Below, one piece after another: positions 50,501 to 62,309 of a stretch of 64,000 nucleotides of DNA. The notes beneath the pieces are model-generated. The model was not told where the DNA came from, searched no databases, and saw only the letters and a program-made list of their open reading frames with translations. The DNA lies in the NCBI GenBank assembly GCA_019055375.1, contig JAHQIW010004354.1:1-64000 (forward strand), in the 5' to 3' direction. Made by a program: the position numbers and the translations under genes. Positions within the stretch are counted from its first letter, which is position 1. Each line of letters opens with the position of its first letter. Origin of the DNA: Parelaphostrongylus tenuis (taxonomy: Eukaryota; Nematoda; Chromadorea; Rhabditida; Metastrongylidae).

Positions 50501-53500
50501 AATGATGAATACTTAACGGTGTTGGTTCAAATCATGCAGCAGCGACACTTCAGAAGCTGACGTCCTTACAAATGCACTGCTCGTCGCTAACCGGATGCTC
50601 ATGGGATCCAACAAGTGTCAAGCTAGCGCTGTCTTCCGAAAACCTCTTGTGGTTTGCGAACGTTCGTCCACGGTACAAAGTGAGTTCTAACTATTCTACA
50701 GTGACAAAACACGCAAAGATCCTTTTAGTGGGGATACTGTGGACATACTATTGTGTACTCTTACGAGAAAGTCGAACGTGGCGATTACCGAGTGGTATTC
50801 TATGAATCAAAGTTAGACGAGTCATACTCCAAGCCAGTAAGACAACTGGAACAAATTGCCGCCTATGGTGACTACTGTGTTATCGTCAATCGACAGGATG
50901 ATGCAGTAGGAAAAGTAGTCTTTTATATTATACTATTGTCTTCATAGCTTACGATTCCCTGATCAGCATCCGATATTGTTGCATGAAATGATACTTTCAA
51001 GTACAATAATATGCTGTACATATGTACAAGTTAAAACCACTTGAGACAGCCTCATGTGGGTAGGGAGCGCGTAAAGAACACTTGCCAGGGAGCAACAAGA
51101 TGATAAGAAAGTAATCTAGATTAGGGAAACAGAAAAGTAAGAAAAACTCAGAAGAGTAGAATTAGTCTGCTCTATGAGTGCATGTGTGAAATGTTTTGTT
51201 CTGATGCAAATGCGACACTTTCTAGAATAGCTCTTGGATCTCAAAACAACGCAAGTCATCTTCAATTTATTTCACGTATTTTTAACAAATTTTCAAATTG
51301 ATGTACAACTAAATAAATATGTTTTTATCTTATCAAATCGTCCATCAAAGCAATAATACTCCAAAGAGCCTGTTTCCAGTGAGAATGAAGTAAACTGTAA
51401 AGTTTGTCGTGATGACTCTAACCAAAACAAATTCAGAGTTCACATTTAACCCGAAAACTATTCCAATATTTTACGCTAATGAAATTCCAAATTTCCATCA
51501 CCATATTTCTAGAATTACATTTTTACAGTGTCTGCTGCAATTATGCAACAATATTGGTACTTGCATTGATTTCAAGGTTAGTTAAATAATTTATTGTATT
51601 TCTATAAGCTATCATTTCCTTCACTGTTTTTGGTGCTGAAAAGCTTTTCAACCATGTGCAACATCGTATTTTTGGTACGTCGATATTGAGCCATCAAGCG
51701 TTTCTCTCAGCAATACGGTATCAGTTGTCGCAGGTGGAGAGTTCTATTTTATTTGGCATTTCCTCGTACCTCATAAAAGCAGACTTTCTAAGTCCTCAGG
51801 TTTACCAACTGAGAGCAAGTTAGTTCCCTTTGTATTTCTTATTTTTCAAAGATAACATAACATAGAAAATTATGTAAAAGTGGCTTGCTTAGTTCAAGCT
51901 TTCTTAGTGGATTTTCTAGGGTTCACAAATTGGATCCATCAAGTGCACCTTCTGACATCAGTGGAAGAAGGAGGGTAAGTTTTTTGCAGAGTTGCATGCT
52001 TTGTTGTTATTTGAAAAAAAATTTGATGCTCGTGTTCATATTCGGTCTTATAGCTTTGGAAATCAATACATAATTCATGAAACCGATTATTTGACAATTC
52101 ACTTAATATGGTCAGAATTAGAACTAAAAAATTCTTGGAAATGAATAAGCCTTCTAGCTTTCTAAATTCTTAACGCTGACACGATGATCTCGTTTGATAC
52201 TGCTACAGTAGGAATCACCGTCATCTCATTCTGCAAGAACTTAGCAGGTTGTGCAATTGCAATCAGTTTGAAATCTGATGCTGAAAAAAGCGCCTTTCTT
52301 GGCTGAGAAAAAGCAGAATTTTATTTGGGAGAAGAAAAGATTTGTAACTTCTCAATGGACGCATCTGGCCCAGTGAGGTGCTTGCCGTCGCACACAAGAT
52401 CGATGGTTCGATCTCGCGCTTTTACCACAAAATCATCCATCACTCAGAGTCGATATATTGGTACCAGGCTGGTCTCGGACTTGTCCGTGAGGATAAGCAG
52501 CACTGATTCGATATAACAGGAGGCCACTGCAAGTTATTGTAAAGGCAAAATATGCATACAGTCATCTCAAACGAAATAAAAAAAAGACGAATGCATGGCG
52601 CATTTTTCAGGGATTGATCAGTGCCAGAAGCTTTATCATTTATTCCTACCCTCTCAATAAAATCTTATAAATTTTAATAGCTGTTATATTTTTTAATGAC
52701 TAAGATACTTGTATGCTGTCAATAAGACCTGTCGATTTCAATGGTTGTTATTAGAGCTATCAAATCTTAACGTAACTGAGTCATGCTGAGCCTAAGTTGA
52801 AGCTCTTTTTTACTCTCATCCGTGGCCAGTGCATTTGTGGTATAGAGTTTTTCCGCTTAATATCTTGATTTTGCGAAGAAGGTTCATCTAGGAATTTGAA
52901 CAAACAGTGTTGAGGCAATTCCAATAATAACACGTTATTACCGCTTGTTTCGTCGGTTTGTGTAAGGAATTATCCAAACCCGTCTTTAATACGCTTTTGC
53001 CAAAATTCTTGTAAAGGCGTTTGTAACCTTTTTGATTTTCCGAAATATTCCCGTTTCTAGATATTTCTGCGAACGGATGAGAAACATAGCCACTCTGAGA
53101 AGTTGTGCGATACATTAGTTCAATTCACATAGTTTGTAGCTGACAATTTTCTTCCAATAGTTTCTGCCCGCCTTATATTATTTGATTTCAAAGAAAACAA
53201 CTCATGCGAATGCTGTCTATCGAATCAAGCCATTATTTAATTTGACTTTTGCCCGTTTAGAATTCCGAAGAATGCCATATTCACTTGAAACCATAAACGA
53301 ACACTTCCAACACATTAAATGATCGCTCTCGAGATTGCTTGCTTTCTTTCAGAATACTTTGCCAATATTATTTGTCCATCCACCCTAACTTTTTTTCATT
53401 CCATATCAAAACCATTCAAATTAATAAAATGCTAAAGTACCGGCTCACGTCTTCCCTGTATATCAAGGCAAGTGGAAATTATTGAATGAAATGTCTACAA

Positions 53501-56500
53501 ATTGAAAGCTGAGTCCACTAGGTGAAGGATGACTTCATTACATACTCAACGTTGCTCTTTGCCTCTCAGTTTTTTCTTAAAGCTGATATTCTATTTATTC
53601 TGTGAGGATATTTAGGCTTTTTTTAGGTTGGTACGTCAGAGTCATGCGCACATTTCGGCGCTGCCACACTTCTCAGCACTGGCTCACCGTAATGCATTGA
53701 CTGAAAAAATAGTGCTAACACAATATCAGGTGTTATTAGCATAAATAATGCCTCTCCACCTCTGCTATATACTAAAGTTAAGCCTGGGACGTGGGCAAAC
53801 CATCAAGCGGCCGACACCTCCGAAACGTACCTATGGCTCTGACTCTCCAACCTCGAAAAGGCTCTAAACATTTCTACAGACTTTATTGAAGACACAAAGC
53901 GAGGTTCAAAGAGCAGTCGATGAAATGGATTTTCACTCTGCTTATTGACTTTTTCAGGTAAAAATTAATGTGATTCATATCAGCGCATGCAGTTCCACTC
54001 GTTTTCGACCGCACCCTGGATTTCGACACTTAGAGCTCCAATTATATTCGCGTGACAATCACATATAATCTACGCTTAAGTTTTCGTTGTACACGGCGTG
54101 AATCTAAGCTAACTCTCACCGGCAATTTTGCCACCATAAATGGGTCTTATTATATGCTCAAGAGTAACAACGTGCTACGTGTCGCTTCAAAACACCAGGA
54201 CATTTTATTACCCATATCATTTATCTCCCGCAACTTCTATATCCTCTAGCATCGTCCACTTTGGTTCGACGAGCAATATCGCCTGAAAAGCAGTTTTTTT
54301 TGTTATTATAAACAATTTCTGGACTGTTTTTCTACATTTGTCTGTATTATTGTCAGCAACCTCTGCTGTGAATGCGATTGAAAAAAAAGATGAGTTTATC
54401 CCATTGCACTCGCTTCCTATTCATTTGGATATTGAAGTTCTAAAAATTGAATAAACTAGTTTTTTCACTTTTTTATCTCCACGAGCTATTTTCTGCTTTA
54501 TGGAAACATCTTCTGTATTTCACTGGTTGTTGGGGAATATCACAATGTGATATGATAATTTGGCACAGTAGTAAACTATCAAATTCTTTTCCGAGAGAGT
54601 GTTAGCCATTACGGATGATCACAAAACAATGACAAATCCTCTCGTATCGAGTGTTTTCTTCACGTTCAAATTTCAATTCGCCAGATAATCATTTTTTGAG
54701 CCACGCTTATGGTCTCTTACAAATGGCTGACTTATAAAGCCCGATACACGTGTTTCGACCTTGACAATCTCATCAGTCGGGTGGTGCCGTTTTGTCTTTA
54801 GCCAGTTCACTCGCGGCGCTCACTCCCCTATACTAAGAGAAGGCGAATCGAAAGGTATGACATATCAATGATACCAGCGAAAAGCAATCGAATGTACAAC
54901 ACTGTCTGTTCAGTGATAATTTCACTTGACCTGCAATGTAAAATGTTCGTCGTCGCCAACTTTTAGTATAGGGGACTGAGCGCCCCGACAGGATTAGCAA
55001 AAGACGAAAGGGTGCAGCCGGACTGATGAGACTGTCAAGGTCGAAACACGAGTATCGGGCTCTATAACAGCCCTATATAACAGACCAAATGCGTGGCTCA
55101 ATGAATGATTTTCTGGCATAATGACAAATCCATATTCCTGAGTGTATACTAGAGATACGAGGTGGAATCCATCTTTCAACTATAACCATCTTCATAGTGA
55201 GGTATCAAATTTAGCACTTCATGTGAGAACATAGCTCGCAGTAATTCCATGTCAAAAGATGGCAGTGGTCATTTATGAATATAATCACTGATTTATCAAT
55301 ATGCGAACATCTTAAGCTAAAAACAGTCAGAAGTATGGTGAACAGGATTGATTCTTTGATTGGCCATTTTTAAGTATAAAATTCTGCAAATATATTTCCA
55401 GCTTGTGCTGTAGACTATACAAGTCAAGTGAGAGCATAATTCTATAAACTCAACTATATATAATGCTATTCATTCAGCGTGGTCCAGACCCAATTACGCA
55501 AACATGCATTGGGATCAAATTCTGCCTACTAGTGAGTCATCGTTGATTTCCTGTATGCGAAAGTTAGGTTAACCAATACTTTCCAAAAATGTTTTCAAGT
55601 ATTGCGAGTCTGGAACAATTTATAAAGTCGCACTTGACAATGGGACTGTTCAATATCGTTTCCTCTTAGTTCTGGACGTTGTCCAAATGCAGCTGAACTC
55701 ATCCTGTAATAGACTCGCTGTAATTGGTACGATTTAGAGGAGTAATTTTCTCTTTCTACTTGCTTAATTCATTGAAATAATAATCTTCTTTAGACTCGTC
55801 TAACTTGCTACAGTTTTTTGATCTTCATGAAAATAATATTAATAAAGTTCCAACGATGGATGTGAAAGAGGTAGCTGATTTCAAGTGGGACGAGGTTGGA
55901 ATTTAACTTGTAAGCGAATTTTGATATATGCAAAATGTTGAGAACTTTTCTATCAGGAACAAGACGATTCAATAGCATATATATCGAAGCAAAAACTATT
56001 TGTTCTGAGAGGAAAAGAAGCTGAAGAAGGTATTCCTTGTGACGGGTAAGCATTATTTCAACGCTTTCTATCGAGTGCTATAACGATAGCAAATGACTGC
56101 AAAGGAGAAGGATGAAAAAGAACCAGTGATTCACACTTAGAACTGGAGGATCTATCCCTGTTTAGTTATATCTGCTCCTTCCGAGGATTAGTAGTACGAA
56201 CTGTTCTCTTGGACAGCTTCCTTCTTCCTAACTCAACTGCTGACAAGCGTTTCATCGTCGACTCCGAGATCAAGGTAAAATGCCAAAAAAGGTACTGATC
56301 AAGATATGGAAAGACAAGTTTGAAAAGGTACAACGGATTCCACAAGAGTTTCAGGTCGCCTACTTGGTCTATATCAGAAGAATATCATTCTGCTCTCTAT
56401 TAGCGAAGTAAGAAAAAAAAAGTTGACAAGACAAATTATCAGGAAAAGTGCAAACAATGTGCTTTTCATGTTGTCCTACTCGTAGTATCTATACTTTATA

Positions 56501-59500
56501 TCTATATATACTTTGAAGAAGAGACCCCACTCTCTATACAGTAACTACACAATGTGCTTTCTGAGAAGTAAGTGGGTGACAGTTTGCTGTTTTATTTAAT
56601 TTTCATGCTAGGGGATGCACGCTAATCAAAGGAAAACTTGACCACCTTCACTCCCCCCTCAATGCTTTTCCAATCCTCGGCTACCTCCAATATCGCAAGG
56701 AGAACCGTCTTAAGCGGAGTTTCAGGACACCCATAAGGAAGAAAAAATCTTCAAGCAGCAGCCGCAACAACATTGTTCCAAGACCTGTGTGAAAGACGAG
56801 CGGGAGAAAACGAATCGATTGCAAGAAGTATTAAGATCTGCACAGTAATTGTGATGAGAGTTCAAGCAAAAAACACTCACCATAATCTTTCGGGATGGCT
56901 ACTTATATTGCAACAGTTCAGACTCTCCGAAACGCTTAAGTAATGCTAGAGCGACTTAAAGCGGAGGAAGCAATAGAATTCATCGAGAAAAATCCACATC
57001 CTCGCTTGTGGTGGGTTAGACGTTCCCTTCGAATATGAATTTATCATATTCAAGACCAAATAGCAGACTTGCTCTTGATGTTCATCGATTTGTTCTTTGA
57101 TAGGGCCCTTCTCACTGAAGTCGCTCTTTTGAGATTGGACATTTCAACGGCTGAGTATGCTTACGTGAGTTTGTTATTGACACCTTTTCGTAAAATATTA
57201 TTGTATGCAGTTTATTATTATAGGTAAAAATGCGTGATTATTGTGGACTGCGCTTTTGTGAGAGAATTATGGAGATTCAGGTTACACATCGAACTATTAC
57301 AGTTGGACCATTTTACTCTTATACCTAATACTATTCTCTTCAAACAATGAATAACAACTTTCACTAGTTCCACATGAGTTTTCTTTTGTCCTCATCAATA
57401 AGGTGGCATTCTAAGACAACTGTCGCAAAGCGTTTTTTTTTATATGCTAGTTAGTTGACACATGTTTGCGATAAGCAGATAAGCAGCTGTCAAAACCATA
57501 GGTTTTTTTTATTAGTACTAATGCCCCATGATATTTTGTTTCGGCTGCAGACTTCGCTATATTTCATAGTCGTGACAATCCTCGGTGAAATCATGATTCG
57601 ATCTCGAAATTCATAATCTGAATTTTATGACTATATGTTGAACATCATTGCAATATTTCCGCTGTTTCATTTTGTCAAGTTCTTGCTTCAAGAATTTACT
57701 GTTATCACATTTAAAAGAGTTCGACAGTGTGACTTAATGATTAACCCATGTCAAGTATAATAGGGAATCTGTTGCAGAGCTAAAGCTTTTCAGGATCCAC
57801 ATTTGAAAAAAGCGGAAATATTCATACACCTAGGTAGAGCTAGTGATGCCGAAAAAGTATACATCGAACAAGATCGAAGGTAAGCATTTATTATCAAGTT
57901 GTTTATGAAACGTTCACTTGTACGTATGAAAAATCCTAATACGTAAGTCGTATTGCGTGGAAATACAAAGGATTAACGTACTTCTCAATATGTGGCCTAA
58001 TTCAAAAACTTAAGAATAGACCTTTAGATATTTTACGACTTTTATTCAATGCTTACTCTTTTTCATGGCACTGTACGATGTGAATTACTGACCCAGGAGT
58101 GCTGAAATACGAGCAAAACTCGAAACCTTAGTGGGGTTTTGAAAGGGATGCTACGGTTTTCAAAACTTATATGTTTTCCATTGAATCATTAGGACCCTTG
58201 GATTACAATTCTGTTAGCCATCTTTCAGTAGTATTTATGCTGTCAGCACTTACCCATCGACCCGGTTTACCAAGAGAACATAAGTTGGCACTGAACCCAG
58301 TTAAGCTGTGTGTTGAATTTACATATGTTGTTGGCATATCTAAGCGAGTTTGAATAAGAAAATTCTAGGTTTGAGACGTAGCTGATGTAAGACACAAGAA
58401 GCTCATCGGTTAGAAATAGTGTGCAAAAGGAGCACTACATTTTCGTACTCGACTCTGCCTGAGCCACTCAAGCCTTCATCTCTCTGGGGTAACAAGGGCG
58501 GTGCTGAGCCTGTATGTATATACCTACCTGTCATCAACAAAATCAGTGATCGGCACTAATGGAATCATAGAAAAACTCTAGCAGGCCTGCTCTTGTATTT
58601 TCATGTGTTCGCTCTAAACTCAAGGCGATTTATATAGAAGACCAAATCGTCGGAGAGATATTGTATTAAAACGAAAGTGCGAAGATCATTGTGTATGATG
58701 GACGCAAGAGAATGATTCGAATGGAAGAAGTGCTATGATTCCTATGATACGTGATGGAAGATTATAGAGTGTCAAGGGATCAAGCAATCGGTATTGATCA
58801 ATTTCCAAGAGATGCATGAATACATTCTGCATTCAACCTAATCAAGAATCGCATGGGTGATTTGAAAGCATATTTGCCCTATGCAATGACTTGTAATGGC
58901 ATATTAATCTATCAAGTCACTGTTCTCCTCTTGTGAGGCAAGTCGGATAAAAACTTGCTCACCACATAGGAATGGAGGGCTTGGTAAGCGCTTAGTATGT
59001 AATCCAAACCAAAGATCAGTTCCACTGAATAATGCAGCTGTACGCCTTATAATGAAAGGTGATATAAACAATTAGGACATCAATGAAAATGTCGGATGCA
59101 GTCTTGGTTCCCATTAAACAGTGGTCGCAAAAGCTGTTAATATTCATTTTTTTCACTTTCAGAGACTTAGCTATTGATATGTATAAAAGAGCAGATGAAT
59201 GGTTACGTGTGTTACGGCTGGTCAGTATTAGTTCTAACGCCACTGACGACAAGCAAAGAATAGAAGCATTAACGAATGTAGCAAACTATAACAAGGATAG
59301 ACAAAGATGGTAAGCTACACAGCGCTATATTCAATAACGGGTTTTGTATGCTGTTCTAGGAAAGAAGCTGCGGATCATTATGAACTTGCTGGGAAATCAA
59401 AGGAGCTCATGGAATGCTATATTCATCTCGATGATTTTTATGGCCTTGAAAATCTAGCAAAACAGCTTCCAGACCGTCATCCCTTGTTGCCGGTATGAAT

Positions 59501-62124
59501 TTTTGAGACTATCGATGATGAAACTTTTCAAGCTACTCTTTTAGCAAATAGCGGAACTATTCGCGTCGTCGGGTCTTTGTGAAAACGCCGTTCAATGCTT
59601 CCTTAGGTGCGGACAAATATCAGATTCCCTAGATACGTGTATACAGCTTAACAATTGGGATAAGGTACGCTACATGAAGTGGGTACGTTGCAGTGTATAC
59701 CTTTATATATGGATGCTCAGGCTGTTGCTTTATCAAGAACACATAATCTTCGTGATGTGAACGTTCTGATGGGAAAGTATGTAGAGGAACTGAGTGAAAG
59801 CAGTGAACGATCTCTGGCAGCTGTACAACTCTACAGAAGGGCTGGAAGATTTCTAGATGGAGCACGAGTGGTATACATGGTATTATCACAAGATTTTTGC
59901 TTTATTCTCATTGTTAAAATAATGTTACTTTTTGAAAAGTAGCTTATGACTTAAATTTGATCTAAGAACTTAATACCTAAAAAATAAGGAGTGATAGGGT
60001 TATCACCTGTATCACTTGTCGTCCCGTTGATCGTCGAGTGACTCGAGCAGGGTACCAGCAACTCTTCCATTTTTCCCTATCGCGTGCAAGAGTAGCCCAG
60101 TGGGTCCTCTTCGCTCTAGGGATTTGCTGAGCATCATATCTTTCTTCTATCGCTTTCGTGAAGAAATCGGACCAACGGGTCAGTGGTCTTCCTTTAGAGC
60201 GCTTAACGTCCCGAGGAATCCAGTCGGTAACGGCTCTCGTCCATCGGTTGTCGTTGAAGCGCATCACGTGTCCGGCCCACGATAAGGTTATATTCACTTG
60301 ATAATATCGAAAGCGTAAAATAATGACGAATTCCGTAACTTACCAGCATCTCTTACTTGGTTTGTTTTTATTATGAGTTCGAACACGACTATTTCATAAA
60401 TCAGCTCCTCAAATTTCTTTTTAAAACCATTACACATATTAGAAATCTTTGGGTAATGCCCACCTTTCCACAGCCGCCACAAAATTCATGCACAGAGTGA
60501 ATGATGGGTATCAGAATGTATGTGAACTATTGAAATCCAAACAAGTTGTGATTCAAATAGTTGTACTCGCGGATTCAGTGAAGAGAGTTTATGATGATAG
60601 CATGAGGCACCAAGTCATCCATTAATAAATTTAGTTTTATTTGAAAATAGCAAAAAGAACATGATAGGTTAGCAAAGGCCTCTTGTGTGTTTATCTTCAA
60701 TAGACACTTTACAATTCTTCTAGATGGCTGAAGATGAACGTAGTAAAGCATCGAGTTGTCTACGGCTGAAAAAATGTACGTATTGGCGGCGATGTTGATA
60801 GAGGAATACCATACCCACAACAAGAGAGGCGAGGAGCAGAGAACAAGACACTGATGTAACGCTTGATCAGAATCTTTCCTTTTTATTCATTTAGTACCTG
60901 CTCATCCAAACATCAGCTTATAGTAATTCCTCTGAATGTTGTTGTTCAATCGGTTTAACACAGTGAAGTAAACAGCCTTTTTTTAGATGGACCTTCAGAC
61001 CACGCTGAACAAAACTGAAGAGAAATTTTGATCGAGTTTGCGAATATTAGAATCACTTTCAAATTTTTTTGTCAGAATAAGTAGTGATCCAAATGCGGAC
61101 TATGCCTTTTGCCTCTAATTGTTTCACTGCTGTGATCTCCAAACGAAGTAGCTTTCTATAGTTATTAGACGCGAGATTTTTCCCTAGTGCCTTATACTCT
61201 TTTTCTTTTTGAAGCTATGGACAGGTTATGAAAACGATGAACATTTCAGTAATTGAGGAGAATTTTTATGGTGAGAAAACAAATTTGCTCATACTACACA
61301 GATTTCACGTTGTATACTCTCAAAAACAACAATGAGTGTCCTTCAAAAATCTTATATCGCCTAACTCGCTTTCCAAGCCATGATATACCTTTTTGACTGT
61401 CCTCCTTCAGAACTCTCTCAAAACAAGTACAGTTTTATAACATATTTTGAGCCTTTCATGAGGTCTATTACGACATGAGTATTTCGGCGTCGATTCCTTA
61501 TACGAAGGGATATCGTTTCCGCGGAACTGACAGAATCCAAACGTCACCGTGTAACTGACGAGGATGTAATGCCGAAACACACATCTTGTAGCATATAAGT
61601 GCCATAATAGACTTTACTAAAAACTTGAAATATGTTATCAGATTACGTTATGAAATAGCTGTTCAGAATTAACTCGGGCATTTTCAAAACTGAATACCCA
61701 TCTCCAGAGCCTCGACATGCTCTCAAATTTCATCTAAATGTAGTCATTCTTTTAGATACACCTCTTTGAGCAGTTCAATAACGCGCAAGAACGATATACT
61801 GCTTTCAGACTAGTATTGCTCTGAACGAATTGCTAGAAGGTGATAAAAATCTTTCATTGGAAGACAGCAGAATGATTGAGCAGAACATGGACTGCAGCGT
61901 TAGCGTATCATTTCATGATGCTCGCTCAACGCAGCTATTCGCAGGTGGGATAGTTGTTCCTTGCAGTGACTTCCAGTAAAGCGGTTACTCGCATTTTCTC
62001 CAACTATTTCAAGGACACCTAATCTAGATATATGTAGGTGATCATAGCGGAGCCATGAAGACAAGTTTATATCTCACTCACTTCGAGGCGTACATTGATC
62101 CCATCGAGATACATTCGTTGCTCG
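43177..62124 (+). CDS. ifta-1: WDR35 / IFT121 orthologue, IFT-A subunit (3' end not found)
   Basis: Thirty exons: 43177-43251, 44425-44536, 44618-44680, 44826-44949, 46666-46736, 46974-47050, 47133-47213, 47293-47347, 47432-47506, 50540-50679, 50729-50905, 51529-51576, 51676-51818, 51920-51974, 55478-55531, 55600-55726, 55794-55894, 55957-56045, 56166-56274, 56922-57010, 57104-57164, 57224-57280, 57779-57879, 59163-59309, 59360-59492, 59545-59664, 59721-59879, 60724-60855, 61809-61944, 62038-62124. They give about 1000 of the ~1180 codons of human WDR35. Near-identical anchors include [23 protein letters not shown] and NPHPRLW. The family is a ciliary retrograde-transport (IFT-A) subunit with two WD40 propellers and a TPR-like solenoid. 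Defects: GG acceptor (51675), TAA (56937), phase breaks (57778, 62038), frame slips (60769-60774, ~61888). Either the gene is decaying or the consensus has errors. Confidence 0.85.
45214..45620. mobile_element. Fold-back MITE-D in an ifta-1 intron
   Basis: The left arm (about 45214-45370) and right arm (about 45455-45618) are complementary over roughly 150 bp. Shared blocks are tttcg-cgtctcatc, tagcaaaggg-gaacatgcca, aatatcgcgtgtt and ggctgttattatattt. There is no ORF. It lies in the 44950-46665 intron. Confidence 0.75.
46155..46490. mobile_element. Fold-back family B element in an ifta-1 intron
   Basis: The ends gagtcatgtatgtggtctgc and, reversed, gagccatgtatgtgctctgt mirror each other, as do cacttatacagcgcaataca and acttatacagtgcaataca. 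The interior has tcgagtgtacaacattgc, shared with the copies at 18.3 and 54.9 kb. It lies between exons 4 and 5. Confidence 0.7.
47507..50539. other. Gap in ifta-1: expected ~60 codons not found
   Basis: Between exons 9 and 10 the vertebrate protein has about 60-70 more residues (end of propeller 1 to start of propeller 2). Exon 9 ends in phase 1 and exon 10 starts with two bases, so the two can splice directly in frame. I saw no exon in these 3 kb that restores the missing part. It holds two copies of the fold-back B left arm. Confidence 0.45.
49690..50140 (+). repeat. Fold-back family B, two left arms in direct order
   Basis: The block gactgacttatagagcccga, then tacacgtgttttgaccttga, occurs at about 49727 and, nearly identical, at about 50031. 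Each is followed by cgtc-tcagcca-tcctctcggggc. The copies differ by a few bases, so duplication is recent or conversion has occurred. Confidence 0.7.
50540..55894 (+). CDS. ifta-1: ifta-1 exons 10-17: second WD40 propeller
   Basis: Matches include [98 protein letters not shown] and FFDLHENN. Exon 13 (51676) begins right after tttttgg; a GG stands where AG is required, although the protein match (YVDIEP for YIDIVP) fixes the edge. Exon 14 ends SDISGRRR with donor gtaagt. The 3.5-kb intron 51975-55477 hosts a SINE, a MITE-C and a fold-back B element. Confidence 0.8.
52325..52665 (+). mobile_element. tRNA-derived SINE, copy 2
   Basis: Plus-strand copy. The head keeps the B box (GATGGTTCGATCTCGCGCT) but the A box is eroded (tctggcccagtgagg). 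Shared body blocks are ggtaccag-ctggtctc-gacttgtcc, gataagcagcactgattcg and agggattgatcagtgcc-gaagcttta. It lies in the 51975-55477 intron. Confidence 0.7.
53605..53883. mobile_element. MITE-C in an ifta-1 intron
   Basis: The ends aggctttttttaggttggta (53634) and, mirrored, tccaacctcgaaaaggctct (53847) form the terminal inverted repeat. The core has an imperfect hairpin, gctaacac / gtgttattagc. It matches 10125-10545 in inverse orientation, including the attattttttcagtc block. Confidence 0.65.
54640..55110. mobile_element. Fold-back family B, full copy
   Basis: The left arm gagccacgcttatggtctct, agcccgatacacgtgtttcg, accttgaca-tctcatcagt mirrors the right arm ending gaccaaatgcgtggctca at 55084-55100. 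The centre contains aatgataccagcgaaaagca. It is the best copy for defining the family: arms of about 150 bp, loop about 90 bp. Confidence 0.75.
55957..62124 (+). CDS. ifta-1: ifta-1 exons 18-30: solenoid (TPR-like) region
   Basis: Anchors in order are [183 protein letters not shown] and DPIEIHSLL. The protein should continue for about 100 residues to a C-terminal Cys-rich end; no such exon was seen by 64000. TAA occupies one codon of exon 20. Exon 28 needs one more A in its A6 run, and exon 29 changes frame near 61888. Confidence 0.8.
56770..56850 (+). repeat. REP-1 tail fragment
   Basis: gaaaacgaatcgattgcaag, then aagtattaagatctgcacag, matches the 3' part of REP-1 copies (aaaacgaa-tgag-gtcagaagtactgggatc-acacag). 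It lies in the intron between exons 19 and 20. Confidence 0.45.
58700..58995 (-). mobile_element. tRNA-derived SINE, copy 3 (head missing)
   Basis: It is co-oriented with copy 1 and shares gatcaa-c-ggtattgatcaat, gaatacattctgcattcaa, a ttgcc-tatgcaatgact block and ggaatggagggcttggtaag. The tRNA-like head is absent beyond 58995, so this is a 5'-truncated copy. Confidence 0.6.
59995..60290 (-). mobile_element. RTE-type retroposon 3' end, copy 2
   Basis: The minus frame starts [16 protein letters not shown] and runs through WSDFFTKA and [11 protein letters not shown] into KSCWYPARV, longer than copy 1. The 3' tail has tgatacaggtgata. It is antisense in the ifta-1 intron between exons 27 and 28. 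Confidence 0.8.
61445..61615. repeat. Short fold-back element
   Basis: gaggtctattacgacatgag and, in reverse, gtctattatggcacttatat form the ends; tttcggc and gccgaaa lie inside, with ccgtgtaactgacgagg. It resembles a cut-down family B member. Confidence 0.45.
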
Positions 62125-62309
62125 GTAAGTGGCCTATGAATCAGCAAAGGTAGCCATACATTTAATGACATTATACAGACCTAGAAAACACAAGTTATAT
62201 GCACGTTTCCCTGATTACTATGGTGACTAGATTTTTCCACTTACTCAGCGGTGACATTGCAATAAAACCTCTTCTGCTACAGTAGTACATTGATGGACGA
62301 CTATTATGG

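Noticed and set aside
61756..61808. Upstream extension of ifta-1 exon 29 ([17 protein letters not shown])
   Set aside because: It resembles the LIEQYHEQMKNAQ region, but exon 28 already supplies that segment with a stronger match, and the extension would need another frame slip.
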